Positions 1 to 6,644 of a DNA stretch of 64,000 bases are shown here, in pieces. The notes below the pieces were generated by a model. That model was given only the letters and a program-made list of their open reading frames with translations. It was not told the DNA's origin and searched no databases. The position numbers were made by a program, and so were the translations under genes. Within the stretch, counting starts at the first letter, position 1, and each line of letters starts with the position of its first letter. This DNA comes from a virus: positions 1-64,000 of the IMG/VR virus record IMGVR_UViG_3300033149_001257; one strand, written 5' to 3'.

Positions 1-339
1 CAATTTAAAAAACTGGATAATGGAGGGATATATAATCCTATAATCATATTAAAAACAGAGGGCGGGAATACCTTTAATATGGATATATCATGGAGTGAAC
101 TAAAAGCAATAAAAGAGTTATTGACTGGTAAATTTGACTTGTGGGATCAACCGAACAAAAACAAGGATGTTGATTATAATGAACTTGCTACATCATGGAT
201 AAACGGGAATATATCAGTAGTCAAGGAACAGGTAAGAGATGTCAAGGCATTTCATGGAGTATTAAAAGCACTTGAAACCATGAATAATCCATATAATAGT
301 ATAGAATCATTCAGGCGGTTATGCGGTGAATTGGAATAA
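1..339 (+). CDS. hypothetical protein, 5' end outside window
   Basis: The frame is open from base 1 and the first ATG is at 79. The residues coded before it (GGIYNPIIILKTEGG) look like genuine protein, and ATG 79 has no well-placed ribosome site, so I read this as the last 112 residues of a gene that starts to the left. The visible part is hydrophilic, with a tryptophan-containing helix region (SWSELKAIKELL). No family recognised. Alternatively, translation starts at 79 and gives 86 residues. Confidence 0.6.
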   Translation, partial: QFKKLDNGGIYNPIIILKTEGGNTFNMDISWSELKAIKELLTGKFDLWDQPNKNKDVDYNELATSWINGNISVVKEQVRDVKAFHGVLKALETMNNPYNSIESFRRLCGELE

Positions 340-372
340 AAGAAGTGAAATCTATTCAAGGAGGTATTAAAA

Positions 373-705
373 ATGACTTACACAAAAAAAGAACGGGAAC
401 GGTATAATATACATAGGGATAGAATATGCGAGGAGTTGGGAATAGATAAAAATTGTTATAATTGGTTAAGGCGGGCAGGGCTTGAACTGGGAATAATTGA
501 TACTCACTACTGTAATGGTGAAATATACAATTCTGAAAATGAATATTATGCAGCTGTTCAGGATGTATATAATAAATTACTAAAAAAATTAAAGGGTTCT
601 GGATTGTTTTATTATCATCAATCAGATCCACGGGGGGCGGCTATATACATAGATAAACATCCAATAAAAGACAGTGACTATACATCATCCTACTGTATAT
701 ATTAA
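373..705 (+). CDS. hypothetical protein (110 aa)
   Basis: The start follows a perfect AAGGAGG site at 358-364 with 8 bases of spacing. The product begins with a basic helix (TKKERERYNIHRDRI) and is rich in tyrosine, asparagine and charged residues. It has no signal peptide, membrane segment or cysteine cluster. No family recognised. It is followed by the 10-bp hairpin at 717-742. Confidence 0.7.
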   Translation: MTYTKKERERYNIHRDRICEELGIDKNCYNWLRRAGLELGIIDTHYCNGEIYNSENEYYAAVQDVYNKLLKKLKGSGLFYYHQSDPRGAAIYIDKHPIKDSDYTSSYCIY

Positions 706-716
706 TCCCTTTATTG

Positions 717-742
717 ACTGCCTATACGTCATTATAGGCAGT
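717..742 (+). other. intergenic stem-loop, ACTGCC/GGCAGT type
   Basis: ACTGCCTATA (717-726) and TATAGGCAGT (733-742) form a perfect 10-bp stem around a 6-base loop, 12 bases after the stop of the preceding gene. No T-run follows, so it does not look like a classical intrinsic terminator. The outer seven pairs recur in the hairpin at 5898-5932. Confidence 0.5.
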
Positions 743-818
743 TGATAAGTGGGTTCAATCTTTTATTTAAGGCAGTGTTTAAGGGTACACAAAAACCAAA
801 GGACTGGAGGGTTCTGAA

Positions 819-1004
819 ATGAAAACTAAAAAGCAAGCGAAAATTGACAGGGATTACAGAATTAAGGAACTTGAAAAATTAAGGATGGACAGTTTTAATT
901 CTATATCTATTAGAATTTCCACCACCAATAATAGAACTAAGGACTTGACAATTACAAAAGAAGTGTTTGAGGTAATAAAAGCAACACTAAAAACAGTATA
1001 TTAA
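819..1004 (+). CDS. hypothetical protein (61 aa)
   Basis: A GGAGGG site lies 9 bases before the ATG. The small protein has a very basic N-terminal helix (KTKKQAKIDRDYRIKELEKL) and then a strand-rich half ending in VIKATLKTVY. No family recognised. Confidence 0.6.
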   Translation: MKTKKQAKIDRDYRIKELEKLRMDSFNSISIRISTTNNRTKDLTITKEVFEVIKATLKTVY

Positions 1005-1304
1005 ATATGGCGGGTTGTTTAATGTTGACACTGGAAACATTATAGAATGTTAGTAATTGTTGATTGAGGGCATTATTTGAGGGTTGGAGGGTATAAGAGG
1101 TCAATAAGTACAATATAATCAAATACAGGGCTTACTGGGCTTGAAAAACGGGTATATGTAGGAGGTGATAAAACCAAAAATTGAATATTGAAGGCGGGGA
1201 TTATGGGCTTGGCACAAAAAATGCTATAATTCAGAAAAATCCTGGGAATTAAAGTGGTACGGGGTAACAGGCAAGGCAAGAAGGGAAAATTAAGGAGGCA
1301 AGAA
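1005..1304 (+). promoter_or_regulatory. 300-base gene-free region with promoter-like box
   Basis: I find no reading frame with a ribosome site here. Near its right end TGCTATAAT (1222-1230) is an extended -10 box without a -35 box at usable distance. It overlaps TTGGCAC-N5-ATGCT (1209-1225), whose GG and GC are exactly 10 bases apart as in sigma54 -24/-12 promoters. The string ATGCTATAATTC also occurs in the clear sigma70 promoter at 10288-10316. Both readings would direct transcription rightward into the gene at 1305. Which one is used cannot be told. Confidence 0.35.
1265..1288 (+). promoter_or_regulatory. start-associated motif copy 1 (TAACAGG-N11-GGGAAA)
   Basis: First of nine intergenic copies of TAAYRGG-N11-RGGRAA in bases 1265-6226. 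In every copy the two boxes are exactly 11 bases apart, and the motif ends 0-52 bases before the next start codon; here the gap is 16 bases. The boxes are separate from the Shine-Dalgarno sequence, which follows. The role is unknown: operator, RNA-level control site or gene-shuffling joint. Confidence 0.55.
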
Positions 1305-1436
1305 ATGAGTTTAATATATGTAAATGTAAAAACTTACAAAAACGAGAAAGAAAGACTTGCAATTAAAACAAGGTGTGTTGACTGTAAGTTTTTTCCTAAA
1401 AACTGTGGTTATTGGAGTAGAAAATACAGAGAATAA
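1305..1436 (+). CDS. small cysteine-containing protein (43 aa)
   Basis: I chose ATG 1305 because AAGGAGG lies 7 bases upstream; the in-frame codon at 1254 has no ribosome site. The N-terminal half is a short strand-helix stretch. The C-terminal half holds CVDCKFFPKNC, three cysteines that could bind a metal. No family recognised. Confidence 0.6.
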   Translation: MSLIYVNVKTYKNEKERLAIKTRCVDCKFFPKNCGYWSRKYRE

Positions 1437-1513
1437 AACAAAGAGGCACACTTTCTAAACAGAAACCATGTTCATAATTGCCAAGACTTTATTAAAAAGG
1501 GGAGGTAGGGAAA

Positions 1514-1762
1514 ATGAAAGATAAAACAATAACAGGGAATATGTTTGTAAGAAAAGTTGGTGAACACACTATGTTAATGGCAATCATAAAATCAGATACA
1601 ATACCGAACATTAAAAATGAATCTATGCAGACAATAATTGGTCAAGAGTTGCCCGGGGGAGTTATTAGATTACAGACGACAGGAGAACAAAGAGATATAA
1701 GTAAGGAAGTTGAGGGTAATTCTCCTAATGGTATATTTCAAATGCCAATATGGAGAACTTGA
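1514..1762 (+). CDS. hypothetical protein (82 aa)
   Basis: GGGGAGG precedes the ATG by about 9 bases. The sequence is mainly strand-forming (TGNMFVRKVGEHTMLMAII), and a glycine-rich turn (GQELPGGVIRLQTTG) suggests a small beta fold. No motifs recognised. The next gene begins 16 bases after its stop. Confidence 0.6.
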   Translation: MKDKTITGNMFVRKVGEHTMLMAIIKSDTIPNIKNESMQTIIGQELPGGVIRLQTTGEQRDISKEVEGNSPNGIFQMPIWRT

Positions 1763-1778
1763 AAAGAAGGGAATAAAA

Positions 1779-1979
1779 ATGAGTAAATATTACATAAGAA
1801 ATAAAAAAGTCAAGTTTATCACAAGCAAGATGACAGGGGAACTCATTCCGTCAAATGAAGTGGCAAGACTGTTTATGCAATTAAATAAAAGACCTTTCCT
1901 TGTACCAAAAGACATTACAATTATGTCAAGACTGGGGTTCAAAGTTTATCTAAAAGATGATAAAGCAAAGGGGGAGTAA
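1779..1979 (+). CDS. hypothetical protein (66 aa)
   Basis: The ATG at 1779 follows AGAAGGGAA. The frame is open further left to 1710, but that would overlap the previous gene without a ribosome site. The protein is basic, with MTGELIPSNEVARLFMQLN as its most helix-like part. The stop codon overlaps the ATG of the next mini-gene as TAATG. No family recognised. Confidence 0.6.
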   Translation: MSKYYIRNKKVKFITSKMTGELIPSNEVARLFMQLNKRPFLVPKDITIMSRLGFKVYLKDDKAKGE

Positions 1980-2047
1980 TGAAAAAAAAGACCTTACTGG
2001 AACAGTGGCGGGAGTTGTTTAACAGGATAAAGAGGGAGGAGAAATGA
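1979..2047 (+). CDS. possible 22-aa micropeptide
   Basis: A 22-codon frame fits exactly between its neighbours: it starts with a TAATG overlap with the gene before and ends with an ATGA overlap with the gene after. The product is one basic amphipathic helix (LLEQWRELFNRIKREEK). Codon fit on both sides argues for translation by coupling. Its shortness keeps confidence low. Confidence 0.35.
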   Translation: MKKKTLLEQWRELFNRIKREEK

Positions 2048-2277
2048 AAAACGCATTGATTGATTGTAGATTTCAAAATGTTAAGTTTTGCGGTGAGAAC
2101 GGGAACGAGTTAAGTATTACCGAAAGGAGTGATAGTAAGGGCGGGGGGTTGGGGGCGGTTATTTTTGAAAGCGATACAAAAAGCGGACTGGTTGCGGAGT
2201 ACGGGGAACATATACCCGAAAGTGTAATATTTGATATACTTAAAAAGGGGTTAGATGAATATGCTAAAAAACAATAA
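2044..2277 (+). CDS. hypothetical protein (77 aa)
   Basis: GGGAGGAG precedes the ATG. The N-terminal two thirds are strand-like with a glycine-rich loop (SKGGGLGAV); the end is helical (VIFDILKKGLDEYAKKQ). Its TAA stop is the first three bases of a TAACAGG motif copy. No family recognised. Confidence 0.6.
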   Translation: MKNALIDCRFQNVKFCGENGNELSITERSDSKGGGLGAVIFESDTKSGLVAEYGEHIPESVIFDILKKGLDEYAKKQ

Positions 2278-2298
2278 CAGGGGTGATGGAAAGGGAAA
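2275..2298 (+). promoter_or_regulatory. start-associated motif copy 2
   Basis: TAACAGG-N11-GGGAAA. The TAA doubles as the stop codon of the gene ending at 2277. It is preceded by AAAAACAA, which also precedes copy 3. The next ATG is 49 bases downstream. Confidence 0.55.
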
Positions 2299-2347
2299 GT
2301 TTGATAAATAGGGATTTGTGAATTAAAAAAAAGAGGAGGGCGGAGAA

Positions 2348-2800
2348 ATGAAAACTTTAGCGGATTTAAAAAGGTTCTTGGTTATGGGTAGTAAGGTGAA
2401 ACTGGTTAGCCGGAATGGTGAAGCACTGGATGAGATTAAGGAGGTTGTGAAGGTTCAGGGGAACGGGATATACTTTAAAAAGGATGGTTCTCCATCCGGT
2501 AAAAGTTGGCTTGATTTTCCAAAGTCGTCCTTACTGGAAATAACAGAAAAAGGATTTACTATTTATGGGGTAGGCAAAAGGAAGTTGACGGAAAAGGAAA
2601 GGGAAATAATATCTAATGAGCCGGTGGACAAAAAGCAGGATGAGATTGATATGCTTACAGACGGATCTATGATGTTTCGCAGGAGGAAAGCATATTATAA
2701 AGAAAAGAATGCGGATTATTTATTCGGGTTCTTTAAGGATAATATGATAAGGGACAATAAGGTTCGGGGTGATAAGGTACTGGAATATATATTTATTTAA
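2348..2800 (+). CDS. hypothetical protein with N-terminal SH3-like beta domain (150 aa)
   Basis: GAGGAGGGCGG precedes the ATG. Residues 1-80 (LADLKRFLVMGSKVKLV, then GSPSGKSWLDFPKSSL and GFTIYG) resemble a small beta domain I recall in many phage and plasmid hypothetical proteins that open with MKTLADLKR. Residues 85-150 are charged and contain RRRKAYYKEKN. The role is unknown; a substrate- or nucleic-acid-binding adaptor is possible. Confidence 0.65.
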   Translation: MKTLADLKRFLVMGSKVKLVSRNGEALDEIKEVVKVQGNGIYFKKDGSPSGKSWLDFPKSSLLEITEKGFTIYGVGKRKLTEKEREIISNEPVDKKQDEIDMLTDGSMMFRRRKAYYKEKNADYLFGFFKDNMIRDNKVRGDKVLEYIFI

Positions 2801-2814
2801 GGATATAAAAACAA

Positions 2815-2838
2815 TAACAGGGAAGGGGTAAAGGGAAA
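2815..2838 (+). promoter_or_regulatory. start-associated motif copy 3
   Basis: TAACAGG-N11-GGGAAA. The last A of the second box is the first base of the next start codon, so here the motif also serves as the ribosome-site region. A simple promoter reading is therefore hard to defend for this copy. Confidence 0.55.
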
Positions 2839-3179
2839 TGAATAAAACATTTTATATTCCACAGGTAACGGAAAGCAGAATGGGGTACGAACACGTTGAA
2901 ATACAGGGAACTCCAATTGTTATACTTGGGTTTGAGGAGTATTCATTCTTCATAACAAAAGAACGTAACGAGTGGATGATAAGAGAGGCAAGGACAGGCG
3001 AGAAATTGATAGGGGCGTTTTCAGATACTCCAACAAGAAAACAAGCTATATTAAAAGCAACGGAAAACCTTAATAAGTATGGTAAGGTTGAGTTTGAAAG
3101 ATGTGTTAAATGTAGTATTGAAAAAAAGGGAATATCCCCGCTTTATAAAAAGGAGGCATGGGATGGTAAACGTGATTAA
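2838..3179 (+). CDS. hypothetical protein (113 aa)
   Basis: Start at ATG 2838 behind AAAGGGAA. Residues 1-95 alternate strands and turns (EHVEIQGTPIVILGFEEYSF); residues 91-94 hold CVKC. The last 16 bases overlap the next gene, whose ribosome site AGGAGG lies inside this gene. No family recognised. Confidence 0.6.
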   Translation: MNKTFYIPQVTESRMGYEHVEIQGTPIVILGFEEYSFFITKERNEWMIREARTGEKLIGAFSDTPTRKQAILKATENLNKYGKVEFERCVKCSIEKKGISPLYKKEAWDGKRD

Positions 3180-3498
3180 TGTTTTATGTTTTGCGGTATT
3201 GTGGGTTGTTGCGGTTGTTTTACTGGTTATGATTTTGGATTGTATGGAAACGTGGTTAAGGAAACGGAAACTCCAAAAACATAATCTCCGGCAGTATTAC
3301 CTTAACAGGACTGAACAGAATTTTAGAATTCTCACAGAAAAGCAACGGGATAAAATCCAGGGTGAAATTGTTGATAATATGTTAAAGGAAATGGACAGGA
3401 GAGATTATTATACCTTGAATGGTAAAAAACAGCTTTCCGTCAAGGGATATTTTAAGTTGAGGAATAAAACATTTAATAAAGGAGGTGATAACGTATAA
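3163..3498 (+). CDS. membrane-anchored hypothetical protein (111 aa)
   Basis: ATG 3163 has AGGAGG 6 bases upstream, which fixes the start. Residues 5-25 form one hydrophobic segment (VLCFAVLWVVAVVLLVMILD), followed by a strongly basic helix (LRKRKLQKHNLRQYYL). It is therefore probably an inner-membrane protein with a cytoplasmic basic tail. No family recognised. Confidence 0.6.
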   Translation: MVNVINVLCFAVLWVVAVVLLVMILDCMETWLRKRKLQKHNLRQYYLNRTEQNFRILTEKQRDKIQGEIVDNMLKEMDRRDYYTLNGKKQLSVKGYFKLRNKTFNKGGDNV

Positions 3499-3519
3499 CA
3501 GGGGTGTCGTTGAGGGAAA
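3496..3519 (+). promoter_or_regulatory. start-associated motif copy 4
   Basis: TAACAGG-N11-GGGAAA. As in copy 2, the TAA is the stop codon of the preceding gene. AAAGGAGG and the ATG at 3540 follow. Confidence 0.55.
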
Positions 3520-3539
3520 AATCTAAAGGAGGTAATAAA

Positions 3540-3779
3540 ATGACAAAAGTAACCATAGGAACGGAAGATAAAAAGGTATTGGAAGTTGTATCGCAAAAAT
3601 CAATCAGAACTCAATCGGCAAGTATGAAAAGCAAAAACTTTAATATTCTTGTTGAATTGGGGAACGGAGATATGTTAGAAATTATCTCAAGAGAAAATGA
3701 AACAATGGCGGGTTATTCTGTTAAGTTTACTGGAACGAGGGGTGAATTAGCAAAAACCATACTAAATACTAACTTTTAA
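3540..3779 (+). CDS. hypothetical protein (79 aa)
   Basis: AAAGGAGG precedes ATG 3540. The product is mostly beta (VTIGTEDKKVLEVVS, FNILVELGNGDMLEIIS) with a short C-terminal helix (GELAKTILNTNF). No family recognised. Confidence 0.6.
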   Translation: MTKVTIGTEDKKVLEVVSQKSIRTQSASMKSKNFNILVELGNGDMLEIISRENETMAGYSVKFTGTRGELAKTILNTNF

Positions 3780-3786
3780 TAATCAG

Positions 3787-3810
3787 TAACAGGGTTCGGG
3801 GTGGGGGAAA
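3787..3810 (+). promoter_or_regulatory. start-associated motif copy 5
   Basis: TAACAGG-N11-GGGAAA, 8 bases after the preceding stop and 19 bases before the next ATG. The spacer is G-rich (GTTCGGGGTGG). Confidence 0.55.
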
Positions 3811-3829
3811 TTAAACAAGGAGGCAAGTA

Positions 3830-4255
3830 ATGGGAAAGTTATTTGAGGTTGAAGTTTTTTGGGAAAACAGGCAGACGGTAAAAGTGAAAGCTGAAAGCAA
3901 AGAAAAGGCAACGGAAAAAGCAAGATATGATTGGACTGATTCCGTAAATAACGGGAGTATAATTGTTGACAATGCGGGCGAGTATGAAATTGTTGATGTT
4001 TCAGTGGGGGGAGAAATAGAAGAAGTTAAAGAAGAAAAAAAGGAGGAGGTCAAAAAAGAAAAACCAAAAACAAAACTTTTGATATGTCCGAACTGTGGAG
4101 GTCAAGAGTTTAAAAGAACAGACGGTGACGTTGTTACCGTTTATGAGGATAAGGATGGAATGAAAACAGACGATTTAGTAGTCAGGGGTGGGGATTGTTA
4201 CGAGTATTATTGTGTTAATTGTGATAGGAACGTAACGAAAGAACTGGAACTATAA
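3830..4255 (+). CDS. zinc-ribbon protein with VKAES-type N-terminal domain (141 aa)
   Basis: Residues 1-45 (FEVEVFWENRQTVKVKAES, then KEKATEKARYDW) form a strand-strand-helix unit shared with the genes at 4505 and 4867. A lysine/glutamate linker (65-85) leads to a C-terminal zinc ribbon with CPNC near 88 and CYEYYCVNC near 127. A zinc-binding adaptor is likely; partner unknown. AAGGAGG precedes the start. Confidence 0.65.
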   Translation: MGKLFEVEVFWENRQTVKVKAESKEKATEKARYDWTDSVNNGSIIVDNAGEYEIVDVSVGGEIEEVKEEKKEEVKKEKPKTKLLICPNCGGQEFKRTDGDVVTVYEDKDGMKTDDLVVRGGDCYEYYCVNCDRNVTKELEL

Positions 4256-4267
4256 AGGAGGCATAAC

Positions 4268-4444
4268 GTGGCAAAAATAAACGTAACTATTTCAGATGTT
4301 GATGAACTTACCAACGTAACAATGGATGTGGTCAGGAAAAAGTTTAATATAAATTCCGATAGTAATGAAGATGATAAACTCTATACAGGCATACATAACG
4401 CTATAAAAGATTACATTAACTATGAAAAGAAAGGAAAAGTATAA
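4268..4444 (+). CDS. hypothetical protein, GTG start (58 aa)
   Basis: The GTG at 4268 has AAAGGAGG 7 bases upstream. The frame runs cleanly to TAA, which forms the start of a TAACAGG motif. The product has strands at the N-terminus (INVTISDVDELTNVTM) and a helical end (GIHNAIKDYINYEKK). No family recognised. Confidence 0.55.
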   Translation: MAKINVTISDVDELTNVTMDVVRKKFNINSDSNEDDKLYTGIHNAIKDYINYEKKGKV

Positions 4445-4465
4445 CAGGATGTGCGGTAAAGGGAT
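4442..4465 (+). promoter_or_regulatory. start-associated motif copy 6 (degenerate second box)
   Basis: TAACAGG-N11-AGGGAT: spacing is kept but the second box differs at its end. The TAA is the stop codon of the preceding gene. The next ATG is 39 bases downstream. Confidence 0.45.
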
Positions 4466-4504
4466 GTGGGGTAGTAAAAATCAGACAGAAAAAGGAGGCA
4501 CGAA

Positions 4505-4810
4505 ATGACAAGAACGCATGAGATTTACTTTTCAGATTTAAACGAGCAGGCAAAAAAGGAGTACCTGGAATTCCACGGGGTAAAAAGTGCGGAAGAACTA
4601 AATGAGGGTATTTCACCTATTGCGACAATAGAACTGGAAGAAGAAGAAAAAACATTTTCGGTTACTGTATCAAGGGTTATCAGTATCAATGTTCAGGCGG
4701 TGAATGAGGATCAGGCGATTGAAAAGGTCAAGGGAACTCCATACGAGAAGTATACTCAATGGCTTGAGGCAGAAGATGGGTTTGAAATTGATGAAATGCT
4801 TTCAAAGTAG
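4505..4810 (+). CDS. hypothetical protein with VQAVNEDQA-type domain (101 aa)
   Basis: AAAGGAGG precedes the ATG. Residues 1-35 are helical (FSDLNEQAKKEYLEFHGV). Residues 48-90 carry the same strand-strand-helix pattern as the genes at 3830 and 4867 (FSVTVSRVISINVQAVN, then EDQAIEKVKG). The three are probably diverged paralogues. Function unknown. Confidence 0.6.
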   Translation: MTRTHEIYFSDLNEQAKKEYLEFHGVKSAEELNEGISPIATIELEEEEKTFSVTVSRVISINVQAVNEDQAIEKVKGTPYEKYTQWLEAEDGFEIDEMLSK

Positions 4811-4821
4811 GTGGTATGAGG

Positions 4822-4845
4822 TAATGGGGATTCAGGGCAAGGAAA
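4822..4845 (+). promoter_or_regulatory. start-associated motif copy 7
   Basis: TAATGGG-N11-AGGAAA, 21 bases before the next ATG. Both boxes differ slightly from the strongest copies but the 11-base spacing is kept. Confidence 0.45.
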
Positions 4846-4866
4846 ATAAATCAAAGGAGGCACGTT

Positions 4867-5040
4867 ATGTCAGAATGGAGAATGGGGTTCACAAAAACGG
4901 TTCATGGGTATTATGAGGTTGAGGCGGGGAGTTTAAAAGAGGCAAAAAAGAAGTTTGAAAACGGGGATTATGACCAGTTTGACAACAAAGAAGATAGTGA
5001 AGATAGTGATAAGTGGGAAGAACAGGAAGGGGGTAACTAA
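4867..5040 (+). CDS. hypothetical protein with VEAGSLKEA-type domain (57 aa)
   Basis: AAAGGAGG lies 7 bases before the ATG. Residues 7-34 (FTKTVHGYYEVEAGSLKEA) match the strand-strand-helix unit of the genes at 3830 and 4505. The rest is an acidic tail (DNKEDSEDSDKWEEQEGGN). It looks like the minimal version of that unit. Confidence 0.6.
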   Translation: MSEWRMGFTKTVHGYYEVEAGSLKEAKKKFENGDYDQFDNKEDSEDSDKWEEQEGGN

Positions 5041-5041
5041 T

Positions 5042-5317
5042 ATGTTATGTGTATGTTGCGGTATGCAAGAAGCATTTACAGGAGATTATCGGGAACGTTA
5101 CGGAACGTTAAGTAAATATCCAGTATGTAAGGAATGCTTTAATTTAAGCAATGGGGCGTTCTTTATGAAAATGGGAAGGACGGAAAAAAGAATGTTGAAC
5201 AGGGGTAAAAATGGGTATTGTGAATTTTGCGGCAGGAAACTTCGTTACAATAAGAACGGCGAAGTAATAAACAATACTCCATGTATACCCGAAAAATTAA
5301 AGGAGGTGTCGGTATGA
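5042..5317 (+). CDS. double zinc-finger protein (91 aa)
   Basis: GAAGGGGG lies just before ATG 5042. Four cysteine pairs are visible: CVCC at 3-6, CKEC near 33, CEFC near 62, and a late single cysteine in TPCIPEK. The first two pairs look like one zinc finger and CEFCGRKLRYNKNGE the start of a second. It overlaps the next gene by four bases. Probably nucleic-acid or protein binding; no family assigned. Confidence 0.6.
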   Translation: MLCVCCGMQEAFTGDYRERYGTLSKYPVCKECFNLSNGAFFMKMGRTEKRMLNRGKNGYCEFCGRKLRYNKNGEVINNTPCIPEKLKEVSV

Positions 5318-5718
5318 AATATGAAATTGAACAAAGGGTTACGATTGTCAATGGAGATTATGCGGGGGTTAATGGTAAAATTGAGAATATTTCTAAAGAC
5401 GGAAATGTTTTTACAATAGAACTTGATATTCCAGGATTGCCAGAATTCCCTTTTCGTGAGGGTGATATTAAGGAATATAGTATTATGCAAGACGTGAGGG
5501 AGGATTATAAGATAACAGAAGAACTGAAAATCAAAATGCAGGCGGTTGTTGAACAGTTTGAAAAAGATAATGATTTTGAGAGGGGAGAACTTGACGGTGA
5601 TGGAACGGAGGATTTGGGATCGTGGATGAAACACTATGCTAACTACCTATGCGGTAACTATGATGATGCGGAGATAGAAGAAATGGAAGAAAAAATGGAG
5701 GCATATAATGGAAAATAA
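5314..5718 (+). CDS. KOW-like domain protein (134 aa)
   Basis: AAAGGAGG precedes ATG 5314. Residues 5-30 (QRVTIVNGDYAGVNGKIEN) match the KOW pattern of NusG and ribosomal proteins, a small beta unit that often binds RNA or protein. The rest is acidic and helical (IEEMEEKMEAYNGK at the end). An RNA- or protein-binding role is inferred from the motif only. It overlaps the next gene. Confidence 0.55.
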   Translation: MKYEIEQRVTIVNGDYAGVNGKIENISKDGNVFTIELDIPGLPEFPFREGDIKEYSIMQDVREDYKITEELKIKMQAVVEQFEKDNDFERGELDGDGTEDLGSWMKHYANYLCGNYDDAEIEEMEEKMEAYNGK

Positions 5719-5884
5719 GGAACTGGTTGATAATTTTACGAATGAGTTTGATTGTATCATTGCTGAACTATACAAGGGAGGATTTGAGGGAGAAATAGAA
5801 ACAACTGAGGTTGACCGAAAAGGAGAAGAATGTCCCATAAAATTAACATGGGAGTTGAAAATAAAAAAGGAGAGAATGAGATAA
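5708..5884 (+). CDS. hypothetical protein (58 aa)
   Basis: The ATG at 5708 lies inside the end of the preceding gene, with GGAGG 6 bases upstream. The N-terminus is helical (KELVDNFTNEFDCIIAELY); the end is strand-like and basic. No family recognised. Confidence 0.55.
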   Translation: MENKELVDNFTNEFDCIIAELYKGGFEGEIETTEVDRKGEECPIKLTWELKIKKERMR

Positions 5885-5897
5885 GGAATCGCCTCCA

Positions 5898-5932
5898 ACT
5901 GCCTGGGCTGTTACCCCGCAGTGCCAGGCAGT
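5898..5932 (+). other. intergenic stem-loop, ACTGCC/GGCAGT type
   Basis: ACTGCCTGG (5898-5906) pairs perfectly with CCAGGCAGT (5924-5932) around a 17-base loop that can add a CTG/CAG pairing. Its outer seven pairs equal those of the hairpin at 717-742. It starts 13 bases after a stop and is followed by AGAACTTTTAC, too short a T-run for a confident terminator. Confidence 0.5.
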
Positions 5933-5978
5933 CAGAACTTTTACTTTAGTGAGGTGTTTTACCAAAGAGTAAAAGCAT

Positions 5979-6002
5979 TAACAGGAATGGGCGAAAGGGG
6001 AA
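5979..6002 (+). promoter_or_regulatory. start-associated motif copy 8
   Basis: TAACAGG-N11-GGGGAA, 52 bases before the next start: the longest distance of the set. Confidence 0.5.
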
Positions 6003-6054
6003 ACTTTAAAAGCGGGGCAGTTGTTTATGGGAAAAATTAAAAAAGGAGGGAAAC

Positions 6055-6195
6055 GTGGGAGTATTTTATCCGCAGGATGATAAAGGCGAAGTGTTTAAGC
6101 AAAAGATAAAATTATTTATCTTGGAAATGGTAATCGGAACAATATTGGTCATGGTATTTTTGAGAGTAATACTTCCAATAATAGTGAATCTTTAA
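6055..6195 (+). CDS. small membrane protein, GTG start (46 aa)
   Basis: AAAGGAGGG precedes the GTG. A charged N-terminus (QDDKGEVFKQKIK) is followed by one strongly hydrophobic segment (FILEMVIGTILVMVFLRVIL). Probably a single-pass membrane peptide. Function unknown. Confidence 0.5.
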   Translation: MGVFYPQDDKGEVFKQKIKLFILEMVIGTILVMVFLRVILPIIVNL

Positions 6196-6202
6196 AAACC
6201 AA

Positions 6203-6226
6203 TAACGGGAAGTGTGTGTGAGGAAA
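6203..6226 (+). promoter_or_regulatory. start-associated motif copy 9
   Basis: TAACGGG-N11-AGGAAA, 22 bases before ATG 6249. The 15 bases TTAAAAACCAATAAC at its left edge recur at 6612-6626, in front of the gene at 6645, where a weaker copy (TAACTGG-N11-AGGCAT) follows. Confidence 0.5.
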
Positions 6227-6248
6227 AAAAGGAAAGGAGGGAATTAAA

Positions 6249-6641
6249 ATGGAAAAGTTGAGAGAGGGTTCGGTTGCAAGGCACGTCGTTCTGTATGCAA
6301 AAAATCACTATGCAGAAACGGAGGTTATCGCAGATTTGAGAACAATAATCTCAATGGTGTGTGGGTTGACATTGGAACAAATATCTATTGATGTGGTTTA
6401 TGAATTGGTATGCAAAACATTCAATCAGGTGGTTGAGGGTATCTATAAGGATAATTTTATCCTTAAACTATTTGACTGGGAAACTAATGGGGAGATAACG
6501 AGGTTGAAAATGATAAGCGAAATGCTTGGGTATATATCGGCAGTTGTCTGTATGGATAGGGATGGTAATGATATTCTGGGGATGGGCGAGCCGGATGTTA
6601 ATGTACTACCCTTAAAAACCAATAACTGGGAGGTGGGATAA
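6249..6641 (+). CDS. hypothetical protein (130 aa)
   Basis: AAAGGAGGGAATTAAAATG gives a strong start. The product is mostly helical (ARHVVLYAKNHYAETEVI, then ISIDVVYELVCKTFNQVVEG), without cysteine clusters or membrane segments. Three bases separate its stop from the ATG at 6645. No family recognised. Confidence 0.65.
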   Translation: MEKLREGSVARHVVLYAKNHYAETEVIADLRTIISMVCGLTLEQISIDVVYELVCKTFNQVVEGIYKDNFILKLFDWETNGEITRLKMISEMLGYISAVVCMDRDGNDILGMGEPDVNVLPLKTNNWEVG

Positions 6642-6644
6642 GGC

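Noticed and set aside
717-742. Rho-independent terminator
   Set aside because: Strong stem but no T-run after it; kept as a hairpin of unknown role.
1025-1053. Second promoter starting with TTGACA at 1025
   Set aside because: No acceptable -10 box at 15-19 bases.
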